64,000 bases of DNA, from NCBI RefSeq assembly GCF_020179835.1, contig NZ_JAIUDA010000002.1:496001-560000 (forward strand), read 5' to 3'. How positions within the stretch are numbered: position 1 is the first letter of the stretch; every line of letters starts with the position of its first letter. The notes beneath the pieces are model-generated. The model worked only from the letters and a program-made list of their open reading frames with translations, ran no database searches and had not been told where the DNA came from. Below are positions 1 to 8,442 of this stretch, piece by piece. A program made the translations under genes and the position numbers. This DNA is from Pantoea sp. alder81. GTDB taxonomy: Bacteria > Pseudomonadota > Gammaproteobacteria > Enterobacterales > Enterobacteriaceae.

Positions 1-349
1 GATAACTAACCACCGTTGGTCTGTTTATCTTGCAGATAAAATGCAAAATATCCATGAATGGCCATGGGAAGTGGTAGTGAATAACATCAGCCTCACTGGC
101 AAGTTTTTTAAAGAGTGACAATGCGCGAATTGAAAATGGACTCGATGCTATGGAGAAATCCGCATGAATTCTGAAAGCCTTGTGGGAGGCTATTGTGGCA
201 TTGAGATCTGTCTCTCCTGGGGTCAATGAGAGTACAGTGGTTTCAATCTCGCTATTTTTCGCCCCTTCAGCGAGTTGAAATATAACCTGTTCAATGCCGC
301 CGAAAGTATCTGGATAATAGGTTTTATAAAAATGGAGAACTTTTATCAT
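1..349 (-). CDS. Glycosyltransferase family 4, N-terminal part (WbdC-like); runs off the window
   Basis: Partial gene, cut by the left edge. Reading the minus strand from an ATG at 349 gives 116 open codons beginning MIKVLHFYKTYYPDTFGGIEQ. This is the usual N-terminal Rossmann half of a GT-B glycosyltransferase (GT4), including the glycine-rich GGIEQ loop that contacts the acceptor or phosphate. Its start overlaps the stop of the upstream transferase (346-1488) by four bases (ATGA), so the two are probably translationally coupled. In E. coli O8/O9a polymannose clusters the last two genes are wbdB and wbdC, which add the adaptor mannoses to the GlcNAc-PP-undecaprenol primer; by position this would be the wbdC equivalent. 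The domain is seen directly; the specific role is inferred from gene order. The donor-binding C-terminal half is not visible. Confidence 0.8.
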   Translation of the reverse strand, partial: MIKVLHFYKTYYPDTFGGIEQVIFQLAEGAKNSEIETTVLSLTPGETDLNATIASHKAFRIHADFSIASSPFSIRALSLFKKLASEADVIHYHFPWPFMDILHFICKINRPTVVSY

Positions 350-1488
350 AAATGATTTAATTCTTTATAAACATCCATAGTTTGTTGGGCACATTTTTCC
401 CAACTGAAACGTTTGGCATGAGTGATTCCCTGCTCGATAGCATGGTTTCTGTGTTCAACAGAGCACAATGCAATTTCGAGCTGACTACGTATACCCTCAA
501 CATCCCCGGATTCATGAAATAGTGAATTTTCACCGGCGACTTCGGTCAATGAGGAATTATTTGAACATACCACCGGTACTCCAGATTGTAGAGCCTCTAA
601 AACAGGCAAACCAAATCCTTCATAATTACTGGGGAAACAAAATACTTTAGCAGCACTATAGAGCAATGGGATATCTGAATTGGGAATGTATCCCAGATAG
701 ATCAACCATCCTTCACGTTGTGCTTTTTCAATTCTGAAAAGAATCTGCTCGTTTCGCCATCCTTTGAATCCACTGATAACGAGTGGATAGGAAAGCCTGA
801 GCTCAGCTGGCATAGATTCATAAGCATCGATAAGAGAAACTATGTTTTTTCGCGGCTCAATAGTGCCGATAAAAAGAGAGTAGCCTTGATAATTTAAATT
901 ATATTTTTTTAATACCGGTAATGTTTGCAACTCATTTCTTGGAAAAAAATTATCTGAAGCAGCCAAATGCGTCGTTTTGATTCTATCACTTGGATAATCG
1001 AAATGTTCACTCAACTCTTTTTTAATATAATCCGAGACCGTAATAATGAAATCACTACGTTTAAGACCTTTCAAAATTTCTTGTTGGGTGTACTTACACC
1101 TTTTGGGCTCAAAAAAGTAGGGATACTTGAATGGACTCAGATCATGAAATGTACTAACTTTTTTAGCTTTGTGTTCTGGCAAAAAAAAATTTGGACCGTG
1201 ATAAATATAGTCACCATAACGGGACAACACTCTTTTTTTAATCTTTGGCGAGAGTGTTTGATAAATTTTTATTGCAGCGGAATTGTTTTTTAGAATGTTT
1301 TTCAGACCGTGCGACACTGTAACAGATGAATTTTCACCTGGTATATTCTGAACGATTTTTTTTCCATCAAAGTATAAAAGATGTTCAATCTCATTGGTTT
1401 TTTCAATAGCTCTTGCCAATTCGTATGTATAACGACCAATACCTGTTAAGGGATATTTGATTGGTTCAACAGAAAGAATGACCTTCAT
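346..1488 (-). CDS. wbdB: Mannosyltransferase, GT4 family (WbdB-like)
   Basis: A 380-residue GT-B glycosyltransferase. The N-terminal glycine loop (PLTGIGRYTYELARA) and the C-terminal donor site with an E-x7-E motif (EGFGLPVLEALQSG, near residue 300) are typical of retaining GT4 enzymes using nucleotide sugars. Length and position after the large WbdA-like gene match WbdB of E. coli O8/O9a (about 380 aa), which extends the adaptor region of the polymannose O-chain at the cytoplasmic face of the inner membrane. ATG start with GAGGAA a few bases upstream. It lies 42 bases after the preceding gene and overlaps the next transferase by four bases. Base composition is AT-rich like the rest of the cluster. 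Mannose specificity is inferred from manC/manB in the same operon, not from the motif. Confidence 0.8.
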   Translation of the reverse strand: MKVILSVEPIKYPLTGIGRYTYELARAIEKTNEIEHLLYFDGKKIVQNIPGENSSVTVSHGLKNILKNNSAAIKIYQTLSPKIKKRVLSRYGDYIYHGPNFFLPEHKAKKVSTFHDLSPFKYPYFFEPKRCKYTQQEILKGLKRSDFIITVSDYIKKELSEHFDYPSDRIKTTHLAASDNFFPRNELQTLPVLKKYNLNYQGYSLFIGTIEPRKNIVSLIDAYESMPAELRLSYPLVISGFKGWRNEQILFRIEKAQREGWLIYLGYIPNSDIPLLYSAAKVFCFPSNYEGFGLPVLEALQSGVPVVCSNNSSLTEVAGENSLFHESGDVEGIRSQLEIALCSVEHRNHAIEQGITHAKRFSWEKCAQQTMDVYKELNHL

Positions 1489-1530
1489 AAATTCCTCAAG
1501 AGAGCCATAATGCTATGGCTCATTCTATAA

Positions 1531-4500
1531 TTAACACCAATCTTTGATTGCTCTATTTCTAATCAATCCATTACAGATATTATTAAGTCGCATGCTTACA
1601 GCACTGTAGTCATGCTGGTTGCGCCAACTCTCTGCAGCACTAGTAACTGATTCCCATTTTGGGGTTTCGCCTTCAATTTCTTTAAGCCCTGCAATGATGT
1701 CCTCAGCAATTTGTTTTGCAGTAAAACCATTAAATTTAAAAACAGCATCACCAAGGTCGTTGAAAATTGGAATAGGCGTAACAATGACAGGTTTGCTTGT
1801 AGCCATCCCGTATCGTACCGCCCCGCTTGCAGATTCTCCAGTGTCTTGATAGGCAAACAAAAGCAGGTCAGCATCAGACAATAAATTTAAACTTTCATCA
1901 TCAGATAAGAAGCTATTATGGAATTCTACGAGATCGCCAATATTGTTATCATTAACATATTGCTTCAGTTTATGTATTAAATCTCGCGATTCTCCAACTG
2001 GGAATTCAGCATTGACTAATTTTAATTTAACTGGAACTTTTTGATCTCTTAGTATTTTTACCGCTTCTACAATTTCACTCAAACCTTTATGAGGTAAGCA
2101 GAAACCATAACTAGCGATAACGTGCATATTTTTTTTTGTTTGATGCTTGATCGATAGTCTCTTGTTGCTCAATACGCCATGCGGGAAAAGCGTTACGTTA
2201 TTTTCCAAACCAAGAGATTTTAAACGATTCATATCAGCAAAGGAATGCACTAATAGACGGTCACAGCATTTTAAGGCATCAATCATATGAACTAATTTAA
2301 AATTCTGTTCAGGTTTCTTCTCAGGATCGACTGTTGAATGCAGGGTCATAACAACAACTATATTTTTTTGTTTTAGTGCGTAAATTAACTCTGATAACTC
2401 GGCATGATTGAAGAAGCCATAGTTAAACTGAATTATAATGGTATTAATTCCAGCTTGCATTATATGCTTGAGGATGGCATCGAAGTCATTATTCTCTTTC
2501 CCAATACTCCAACTACGAATACTAGAGTCATTTTTTATATCAAGGAGTTCTTGTCCATTGGGTGAGAAAATAACTGGGTTAATCCCAGACATATTATCTA
2601 TCAAATGCTGTGAGTAAGTTGCTATGCCGCATTTAGTATTCCAGGTCGTTATCCAACCTATTTTAGCTTTCTGATTTAATTCCCAATTTTTAGTTTCTAA
2701 CGTATGAATAGCGGAAACAGAACGCTCTGCCACAGCTGACCATGTAAAATCAGAAAGAATCTTCTCACGTCCATTCTTAGCCATTTCACTTCGTTTATCG
2801 GCTGGCGTCAACGCAGCAAGTTTCATCTTCCTCGCCAGGTCATCAACATCAATGTTGACCCAGGCCGAAGAGTAAAGACCAAAATGTGTTTTAGCATGAG
2901 CATAGTCGTAGTCCACTAGCCAGCTATTCGTTGAATCACAAAAATCTTTTTGCCCACTCCAGTCGGTAACAATGGCGGGCATTCCACTTAACATTGCTTC
3001 CGCAATGGGTAGCCCAAAGCCTTCCGCACAACTTGGCGCGACGAGCACATCACATTGTTCGTAGATGCTCTTTAGGCTACCTTCGTCAAGGTCCTCTTTG
3101 ATGATGACAACTTGCGGAAAATCAGGATTTTTTTTCTGCCATGCTGTCAGGCTCTCAGAGATTGTATTATGGGGATTGTCAAACGTCTTAATGATAAGTG
3201 TCACATCATCTTCAAGGCTGAATGCTTGACCGAAGGCTTCAAGCATGGCTTCTGCCCCTTTACGCGGGAAGCAAGATGAGACATGCAGGAAACGTAATGT
3301 TTTGTCTGTTCCAAGCGAATAGTGCTTAGCATTAACACTTTCCCAATGATCACAACCATTCCCCGTGACAATTGCTGGTATGCGCAAGCCGTTATCAATA
3401 AGAACTTTTTTAACATGGTGTGAAGTGCAGAGAACAGCATCAAGTTCCTGATTAAAGTTGTGAATCCACTCTAAGGGATACCCGGTCTCTTCCCAAGCAT
3501 AACAATGTAGGAGTTTTACCTTCGAATTGAGTCCAGAAACTCGTGGCGGATAGATATTACGTGACTGAATAGAAACTGATACAGCTCTCTCTCTTACTGC
3601 CTTCTCATTCCATGCGAGCAAGTCAGCATTAGCCGCTTTCTGCATGAAAGATATGTCTGGGGAGAAATCACCTGGCCCCTCAGTGGAATGCAGTCTAATT
3701 TCTACGCCTTTCCTAGCAAGGCCACGAGCAAATTCACGATTAACCAGGGCGAGACTATAAGATGAATCAAAGGGGCCATCGACCTGCCACTGCAAAGGTT
3801 CTACCAAGGCATTATTCAGTTCAACTCTCTTAATATTCCGGTCGAGCGCCTCGGCGACGCGTAACAAGTCCTGATCAGTAGGTCTGACCTTAGTGCTGAT
3901 TCTTTTTAAACTGTCGAGTGCAGAGATGCTTTCTCTGGTATTTTCAACCGTTAGAACAATTTCCGACTTAAAGTGCTCAAAGGCATCAAGAGCACGTTGA
4001 GCAGAAATGTCCCAGGAAAATTTTGAGGCTTGGCTCAATGCATGATTTTTGAGGGAGTGACGAAACTGGTCATTGATAATCACTTCACGAATTTTACTGG
4101 AGATCGATTTCACAGAAAATGGGTCGAAGAGCGCCTCTTCCAGCCCAATAACTTCGGGTATACTGGTCACATTGGAACCAATAGTTGGTGCGCCACATCT
4201 CATTGCTTCCAGAATAGGTAATCCGAACCCTTCATGCTCTGAAGCAAAAACAAATAAGAAGCAGTTCCGATAGAGAAGAATCAGTTCGTCATCACTAACA
4301 TACCCGGTTAAAATAACGTCAGATTTTAACAGGCCAGCATTTTTAACAATTGATTGCAGATAGTTTCGATCAGCTTCATTGACCTTACTTATAATAACTA
4401 ATTGTTTATTAAATCGTAATTCAGGTTCAATTTCAGAGAAAGCAACAATGAGTCTTTCAAAGTTTTTGCGCTTATCAAAACCACCCGGCGCATAAAGAAT

Positions 4501-5181
4501 AATATCTTTCCTAATTGAAAATTTTTCTCTAACCGCTTCGATATTAATATCAACTATCTCTTTATCGTACCACATATCCTCAGTAGCTGAAGATATTGAT
4601 ACAATTTCACCTGAAGCATCAGGTAAATATTCATGAGTTTCTTGAGCTGTATAATCTGAATTCGTCAGAATAAGATCTGCCATTTTTAGACACTCAATTT
4701 TTTTCATGTAATATTGGCGAAACTGACCATCTTGCAAGTACGTTTTTTCGTTGACGAGGGGTATGAGATCGTGATGAAGCACAGCTACTTTCGTATTGCT
4801 TTGCAATTTTTTAATGGTGAGCGTGGCATCATCAATATGACCTTCAAATAGGCTGGTAATGAAAACCCAATCAACTGAAAGCGTGCGAATCATTTCCTCG
4901 CGAATAATCGCAGCAGCACTCTGTCTCCATTCATTACCCTCATCGCAAGCACGAAGAGGCGTCGGTAGTTGACATACCAAGATGTTTTTTTCTGGTAATA
5001 AACCATCCAGAACGGTTTTGATATCTTCGATAGTTTCTTCAAAGTTACCATTGAGGAGAACATAGAAGTCATGATATTTGTTATTCCGTAGTAAACCTTT
5101 AGTAATAGATAATGAATAGCGCCCTATTCCTCTAAATCTGCTTTCAGTTTGTGCGCCCTGTAAATCGATTAAAATTTTCAT
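1531..5181 (-). CDS. wbdA: Polymerising mannosyltransferase with three GT4 domains (WbdA, O8-like)
   Basis: A 1216-residue protein made of three GT-B modules. Domain 1 spans about residues 1-405 with E-x7-E at E317/E325 (EGFGLPILE). Domain 2 spans about 465-830 with E720/E728 (EGFGLPIAE). Domain 3 spans about 840-1215, where the same place reads GESASGAVRYG: E1116 is present but residue 1124 is Tyr. Family knowledge: WbdA of E. coli O9a has two transferase domains, whereas O8 WbdA has three, building the trisaccharide mannose repeat. The three-domain form here therefore points to an O8-like repeat. The protein acts in the cytoplasm together with the WbdD-like terminator. Its ATG overlaps the wbdD stop by one base (TAATG). 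Linkage types cannot be read from sequence. Confidence 0.87.
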   Translation of the reverse strand: MKILIDLQGAQTESRFRGIGRYSLSITKGLLRNNKYHDFYVLLNGNFEETIEDIKTVLDGLLPEKNILVCQLPTPLRACDEGNEWRQSAAAIIREEMIRTLSVDWVFITSLFEGHIDDATLTIKKLQSNTKVAVLHHDLIPLVNEKTYLQDGQFRQYYMKKIECLKMADLILTNSDYTAQETHEYLPDASGEIVSISSATEDMWYDKEIVDINIEAVREKFSIRKDIILYAPGGFDKRKNFERLIVAFSEIEPELRFNKQLVIISKVNEADRNYLQSIVKNAGLLKSDVILTGYVSDDELILLYRNCFLFVFASEHEGFGLPILEAMRCGAPTIGSNVTSIPEVIGLEEALFDPFSVKSISSKIREVIINDQFRHSLKNHALSQASKFSWDISAQRALDAFEHFKSEIVLTVENTRESISALDSLKRISTKVRPTDQDLLRVAEALDRNIKRVELNNALVEPLQWQVDGPFDSSYSLALVNREFARGLARKGVEIRLHSTEGPGDFSPDISFMQKAANADLLAWNEKAVRERAVSVSIQSRNIYPPRVSGLNSKVKLLHCYAWEETGYPLEWIHNFNQELDAVLCTSHHVKKVLIDNGLRIPAIVTGNGCDHWESVNAKHYSLGTDKTLRFLHVSSCFPRKGAEAMLEAFGQAFSLEDDVTLIIKTFDNPHNTISESLTAWQKKNPDFPQVVIIKEDLDEGSLKSIYEQCDVLVAPSCAEGFGLPIAEAMLSGMPAIVTDWSGQKDFCDSTNSWLVDYDYAHAKTHFGLYSSAWVNIDVDDLARKMKLAALTPADKRSEMAKNGREKILSDFTWSAVAERSVSAIHTLETKNWELNQKAKIGWITTWNTKCGIATYSQHLIDNMSGINPVIFSPNGQELLDIKNDSSIRSWSIGKENNDFDAILKHIMQAGINTIIIQFNYGFFNHAELSELIYALKQKNIVVVMTLHSTVDPEKKPEQNFKLVHMIDALKCCDRLLVHSFADMNRLKSLGLENNVTLFPHGVLSNKRLSIKHQTKKNMHVIASYGFCLPHKGLSEIVEAVKILRDQKVPVKLKLVNAEFPVGESRDLIHKLKQYVNDNNIGDLVEFHNSFLSDDESLNLLSDADLLLFAYQDTGESASGAVRYGMATSKPVIVTPIPIFNDLGDAVFKFNGFTAKQIAEDIIAGLKEIEGETPKWESVTSAAESWRNQHDYSAVSMRLNNICNGLIRNRAIKDWC

Positions 5182-6443
5182 TATTTATTACCTTTATGAT
5201 TCTTTACTTCATCTTTATGAAGATCCTCATAGATCCCCTTTGCCCTGTTTGTCAAATTATCAACATGCGATATTGAAAAGGAATTATTATAATTGTGCGA
5301 AAGATTTTCTTCGCTTATAGATTTAAAATAAAAACTCTTTACTAAGGAATATAATCCAAGCTTACGCATCAGACTCAACGCGCTAGTTCTTGCCTTGGGG
5401 TATTTCCCGGATATAAGGACAAGACGCTGAAATATTTTACGCACAATAGCTTTAGCGAGATACTTAAGTCCTTTTTTACGAGCAATATTTGTACGTTTAC
5501 CCAAGTCTATCACACGTCGTAAGGGAGCAGTTATACGCCATGAGTTACTGGAATAAACGGCAGCCAATCTATTTTCTAACTGTTTATTGAACTCAATAAT
5601 ATCTTTAATTTCAGCTCGAACACTTTCTATCTTCTTTTCGTGCTCAAGGGATATAACTTCGAGTCTTTCTCCTAACACCATTTCATAACGGTCAGCTAGC
5701 ACCATATCATAGCGGTCAGCAAGTTCATCCAGAGTTACACCAATTTTTTTTACAAAAAACTCATTAAATTCGGTAATTAATTCATGAGAACCTGACTTTT
5801 GAGAGACAGTACTGTAATCTGGACTAACCCCCTTCAACACTTCCGATAGCGTTAGTTCAGAAGAATTATCTTTAATTCGAGCACTCTCTTGCAATCTGAC
5901 TATTCGAGTTCTTTCAAATCCGTAATAATCAGGAAGAAACTTTAACAGTTCTGGAGGGATGGGGTTTTGATGAGTGGGATCCATGTAGAACGAACAACTG
6001 CCAACACTTAAATTTTCTGGATTCGGTGTTTCAAGTATCAGTAGACCTCCAGGTTTTAACACCCGCTGTGCTTCTGATACCAAGGTATGAACAATTTCAA
6101 AAGGAAGATGTTCGACTAAATGAAAGCCTGTAATTGCAATTGCACTTTCATTTTTTTTCTTCTTCAAAAAATTGATGCAATCGTCTAATTCTACGGTAAG
6201 ACCATCCTTTAATGCTTCGGCAAGCATTCCTTCATCAAGATCGACTCCGACCGCGCGTATATTATTATCACGAAGAAGTTTTAACCATTCACCTCGCCCG
6301 CAGCCAATATCAATTACGCCATCATCTGGAAAGTAAGAATTAAGTTTAGTGACTAACGGCAAATATACTGTCAATCTTTGACGAATATCGGCAACACTAC
6401 CACGATGCTTGTCTTCAAATGCACGGTAAAAATTATTACTCAC
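5181..6443 (-). CDS. wbdD: O-polysaccharide chain-terminating methyltransferase with coiled coil (WbdD, O8-like)
   Basis: A 420-residue protein. Residues about 1-190 form a class I SAM methyltransferase: motif I VIDIGCGRGEW (43-53), acidic residue in GVDLDE near 66-71, and later EHLPFE and ETPNPEN. No protein-kinase region follows, unlike O9a WbdD (kinase plus methyltransferase), so it resembles the O8 version that ends the chain with a methyl group. Residues about 236-296 are a predicted coiled coil holding an eight-residue tandem repeat (ADRYDMVL/ADRYEMVL). The basic C-terminal part probably binds membrane. Start is GTG at 6443, overlapping the wzt stop by eight bases; no nearby ATG would keep the methyltransferase fold. 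Known role of the family: stops WbdA elongation and creates the tag recognised by Wzt. The O8 assignment is inference. Confidence 0.83.
   Translation of the reverse strand: MSNNFYRAFEDKHRGSVADIRQRLTVYLPLVTKLNSYFPDDGVIDIGCGRGEWLKLLRDNNIRAVGVDLDEGMLAEALKDGLTVELDDCINFLKKKKNESAIAITGFHLVEHLPFEIVHTLVSEAQRVLKPGGLLILETPNPENLSVGSCSFYMDPTHQNPIPPELLKFLPDYYGFERTRIVRLQESARIKDNSSELTLSEVLKGVSPDYSTVSQKSGSHELITEFNEFFVKKIGVTLDELADRYDMVLADRYEMVLGERLEVISLEHEKKIESVRAEIKDIIEFNKQLENRLAAVYSSNSWRITAPLRRVIDLGKRTNIARKKGLKYLAKAIVRKIFQRLVLISGKYPKARTSALSLMRKLGLYSLVKSFYFKSISEENLSHNYNNSFSISHVDNLTNRAKGIYEDLHKDEVKNHKGNK
5676..5723 (-). repeat. 24-bp tandem repeat within wbdD coiled coil
   Basis: Two adjacent 24-base units (5676-5699 and 5700-5723) differ at only a few positions. 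They encode the eight-residue units ADRYEMVL and ADRYDMVL in the predicted coiled coil. Being in frame and nearly identical, the pair could gain or lose units without breaking the gene. Confidence 0.8.
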
Positions 6444-7656
6444 CTTTAATCTCCAATTGGGGTGGCATCCAGGCTACGCCTATAAAGGATGGTTTACCGC
6501 TGTTCACAACAGTGAATACTAGAGCCAGATCACGCCACTCATAGTTTCGAGCTACATGTGTATCTGATGAGTGCAAAGCTACAGCAATCGAATAGGAGCC
6601 AACACCCAAGTTGGCGTCAAAACTAAAAGTATATTCCAGTTTTTTACCAGCCGTCAGTTCACTCAAGACTTTCCTCATGTGGTGAGTATTTGTACCGAAT
6701 ACGGGTTGTCCAAGGCGGTCCTTGATAACGTAGCCTACAACTAATTCATCGATATCCTCATATATTTCCGCTTGAACTTTTAAAGAAACTGCTTGCCCAA
6801 CCTGCAAAGATTCAATTGACTCATTGTTTTCATTCAGCAGCTCTATACGACTAATGCGCGCTTCCCCAGTACCTGAAAGCGTCGCCAGCTTGCCATCGTT
6901 ATTACTCAACTTAATGGATTTTTTTTCTTTGTCTGCTAATAGCGCGTTATAAAAATCCATTACCGCTTCAGGTTCCCCCTCCATGGCCACCTCCCCTTTG
7001 TTTAACAGGATGGCGCGGTCGCAAATGCTTTGGATTGCCTGCTTATCATGTGAGACGAGGAGTAAAGTTGTCCCTTTTCTTCTGAACTCACGGATTCGCT
7101 CGAAACTTTTATGTTGAAAATAAGCGTCTCCCACCGACAGTGCTTCATCAATGATTAAAATATCCGGACGAATCGCTGTTGCAACGCTAAATGCCAGTCT
7201 TACCTGCATACCACTGGAGTAGACTCGAACAGGTTGGTCAATGTAGTCATCAATCTCCGCAAATGACTCAATTTCAGGCATGAGTTGATTAATCTGTTCA
7301 ACGGATAAACCGAGTAGTTGGCCTGACATGTAAACATTTTGCCGACCGGTAAAATCAGCATGAAATCCCATACCAAGTTCTAGCATGGCAGCGACCCGGC
7401 CTGAAATATCAATATTTCCTGTTGTTGGTTTTGCAGTACCAGTAATCAATTTCAACAACGTGCTCTTTCCTGCGCCATTGATACCAATGATGCCAACTGC
7501 TTCACCCTCATTAATTTCAAAATTAATATCTTTTAAAATCCACTTAAGTGAGTGCTGCGATTTAATACCTGGAATTATCCATTCCATCAGCCGATGAACT
7601 TTTCGCTGATAAATTTTATATGCTTTCCCTACACCCGAAACTAAGATATGTGTCAT
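6436..7656 (-). CDS. wzt: O-antigen ABC transporter ATP-binding protein with C-terminal glycan-binding domain (Wzt)
   Basis: A 406-residue ATPase of the O-polysaccharide exporter. Walker A is GINGAGKST (58-66), the ABC signature is YSSGMQVRLAF (146-156), Walker B ILIIDEA (166-172) and the H-loop VSHD (201-204). Residues about 255-406 form the extra beta-sandwich domain found in Wzt proteins of terminally modified polymannose systems (E. coli O8/O9a), where it binds the capped non-reducing end before export. This agrees with the WbdD-like methyltransferase encoded immediately downstream. ATG start overlaps the wzm stop by one base (TAATG), and its stop overlaps wbdD by eight bases, so subunits and terminator are coupled. 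Cytoplasmic, bound to Wzm. Confidence 0.93.
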   Translation of the reverse strand: MTHILVSGVGKAYKIYQRKVHRLMEWIIPGIKSQHSLKWILKDINFEINEGEAVGIIGINGAGKSTLLKLITGTAKPTTGNIDISGRVAAMLELGMGFHADFTGRQNVYMSGQLLGLSVEQINQLMPEIESFAEIDDYIDQPVRVYSSGMQVRLAFSVATAIRPDILIIDEALSVGDAYFQHKSFERIREFRRKGTTLLLVSHDKQAIQSICDRAILLNKGEVAMEGEPEAVMDFYNALLADKEKKSIKLSNNDGKLATLSGTGEARISRIELLNENNESIESLQVGQAVSLKVQAEIYEDIDELVVGYVIKDRLGQPVFGTNTHHMRKVLSELTAGKKLEYTFSFDANLGVGSYSIAVALHSSDTHVARNYEWRDLALVFTVVNSGKPSFIGVAWMPPQLEIKGE

Positions 7657-8441
7657 TAGAGTTCATCCACCATTTCAGCCGAGTGTCTTCTAAATAAAAC
7701 AAACCCGTAAGCACAAAAAATAATACTTAAAATTAAAACTGGAAGCAGAGAACCCCAATCCGGTATTTTATGGTAAGCAAATATCCCTTGATAAGCCTGC
7801 ATTAAGCGAGCGACCGGATTATACATGAGTATTTTGTGCGCCCACTGAGGAAGAGAGTTCAATACGTATACAATCGGTGTAAACCAAAACCAAAATTGTA
7901 GTAACACACCAACAAACTGCCCAACATCTCTGAAAAAAACATTCATCACACCAAAAATCATCCCCAACCCTGTCGCAAATGCGATTTGCAATAGGATAAC
8001 TGGAATCATTGTCAGAATTAGCCATCCAGGGAAATTCCCGGTAAATATTAGGAAAATAATGAAAAGTGAAAAAATTATCAAGAAATTAAGCACTGCTGAG
8101 GCGACAACAATGAACGGAAGGCAGATCTTAGGGAAACTGAGTTTTTTTATCAGGTTGGCATTATTAATAAATACACCCTGACTTTTGTCTAAAATTTCAG
8201 TAAACAGCCCCCATGTTAATACACCTGAACAAAGATAAATGCTATATGCAAATGACCCTGTATTATCGGGCATTCTGGCTTTCATTACCTGTGAGAAAAC
8301 CAATGTATACACTAATATCATCGCAAGTGGTTGGAGCACTAACCATAGTGCTCCTAGCATACTTGTTTGATAACGAGATTGAAAATCTCGCTTTATACTA
8401 CTGATAATAAAACCGCGATACTGATAGATAGATTTTAACAT
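7656..8441 (-). CDS. wzm: O-antigen ABC transporter permease (Wzm)
   Basis: An ABC-2 type polysaccharide exporter membrane subunit of 261 residues from the ATG at 8441 (MLKSIYQYRGF). It has about six hydrophobic segments after a short cytoplasmic N-terminus containing SIKRDFQSRYQTSMLGALW, a pattern seen in TagG/KpsM/Wzm proteins. Two in-frame GTG codons lie upstream (8456 and 8450) inside manB; the ATG, one base after the manB stop, looks best by family length, although its AAGGTG ribosome-binding sequence sits about 12 bases away, so the GTG starts stay possible. It works as a dimer with Wzt to move finished undecaprenyl-linked polymannose to the periplasm. TM helices and family are evident; the substrate is inferred from context. 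Confidence 0.92.
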   Translation of the reverse strand: MLKSIYQYRGFIISSIKRDFQSRYQTSMLGALWLVLQPLAMILVYTLVFSQVMKARMPDNTGSFAYSIYLCSGVLTWGLFTEILDKSQGVFINNANLIKKLSFPKICLPFIVVASAVLNFLIIFSLFIIFLIFTGNFPGWLILTMIPVILLQIAFATGLGMIFGVMNVFFRDVGQFVGVLLQFWFWFTPIVYVLNSLPQWAHKILMYNPVARLMQAYQGIFAYHKIPDWGSLLPVLILSIIFCAYGFVLFRRHSAEMVDEL

Positions 8442-8442
8442 G

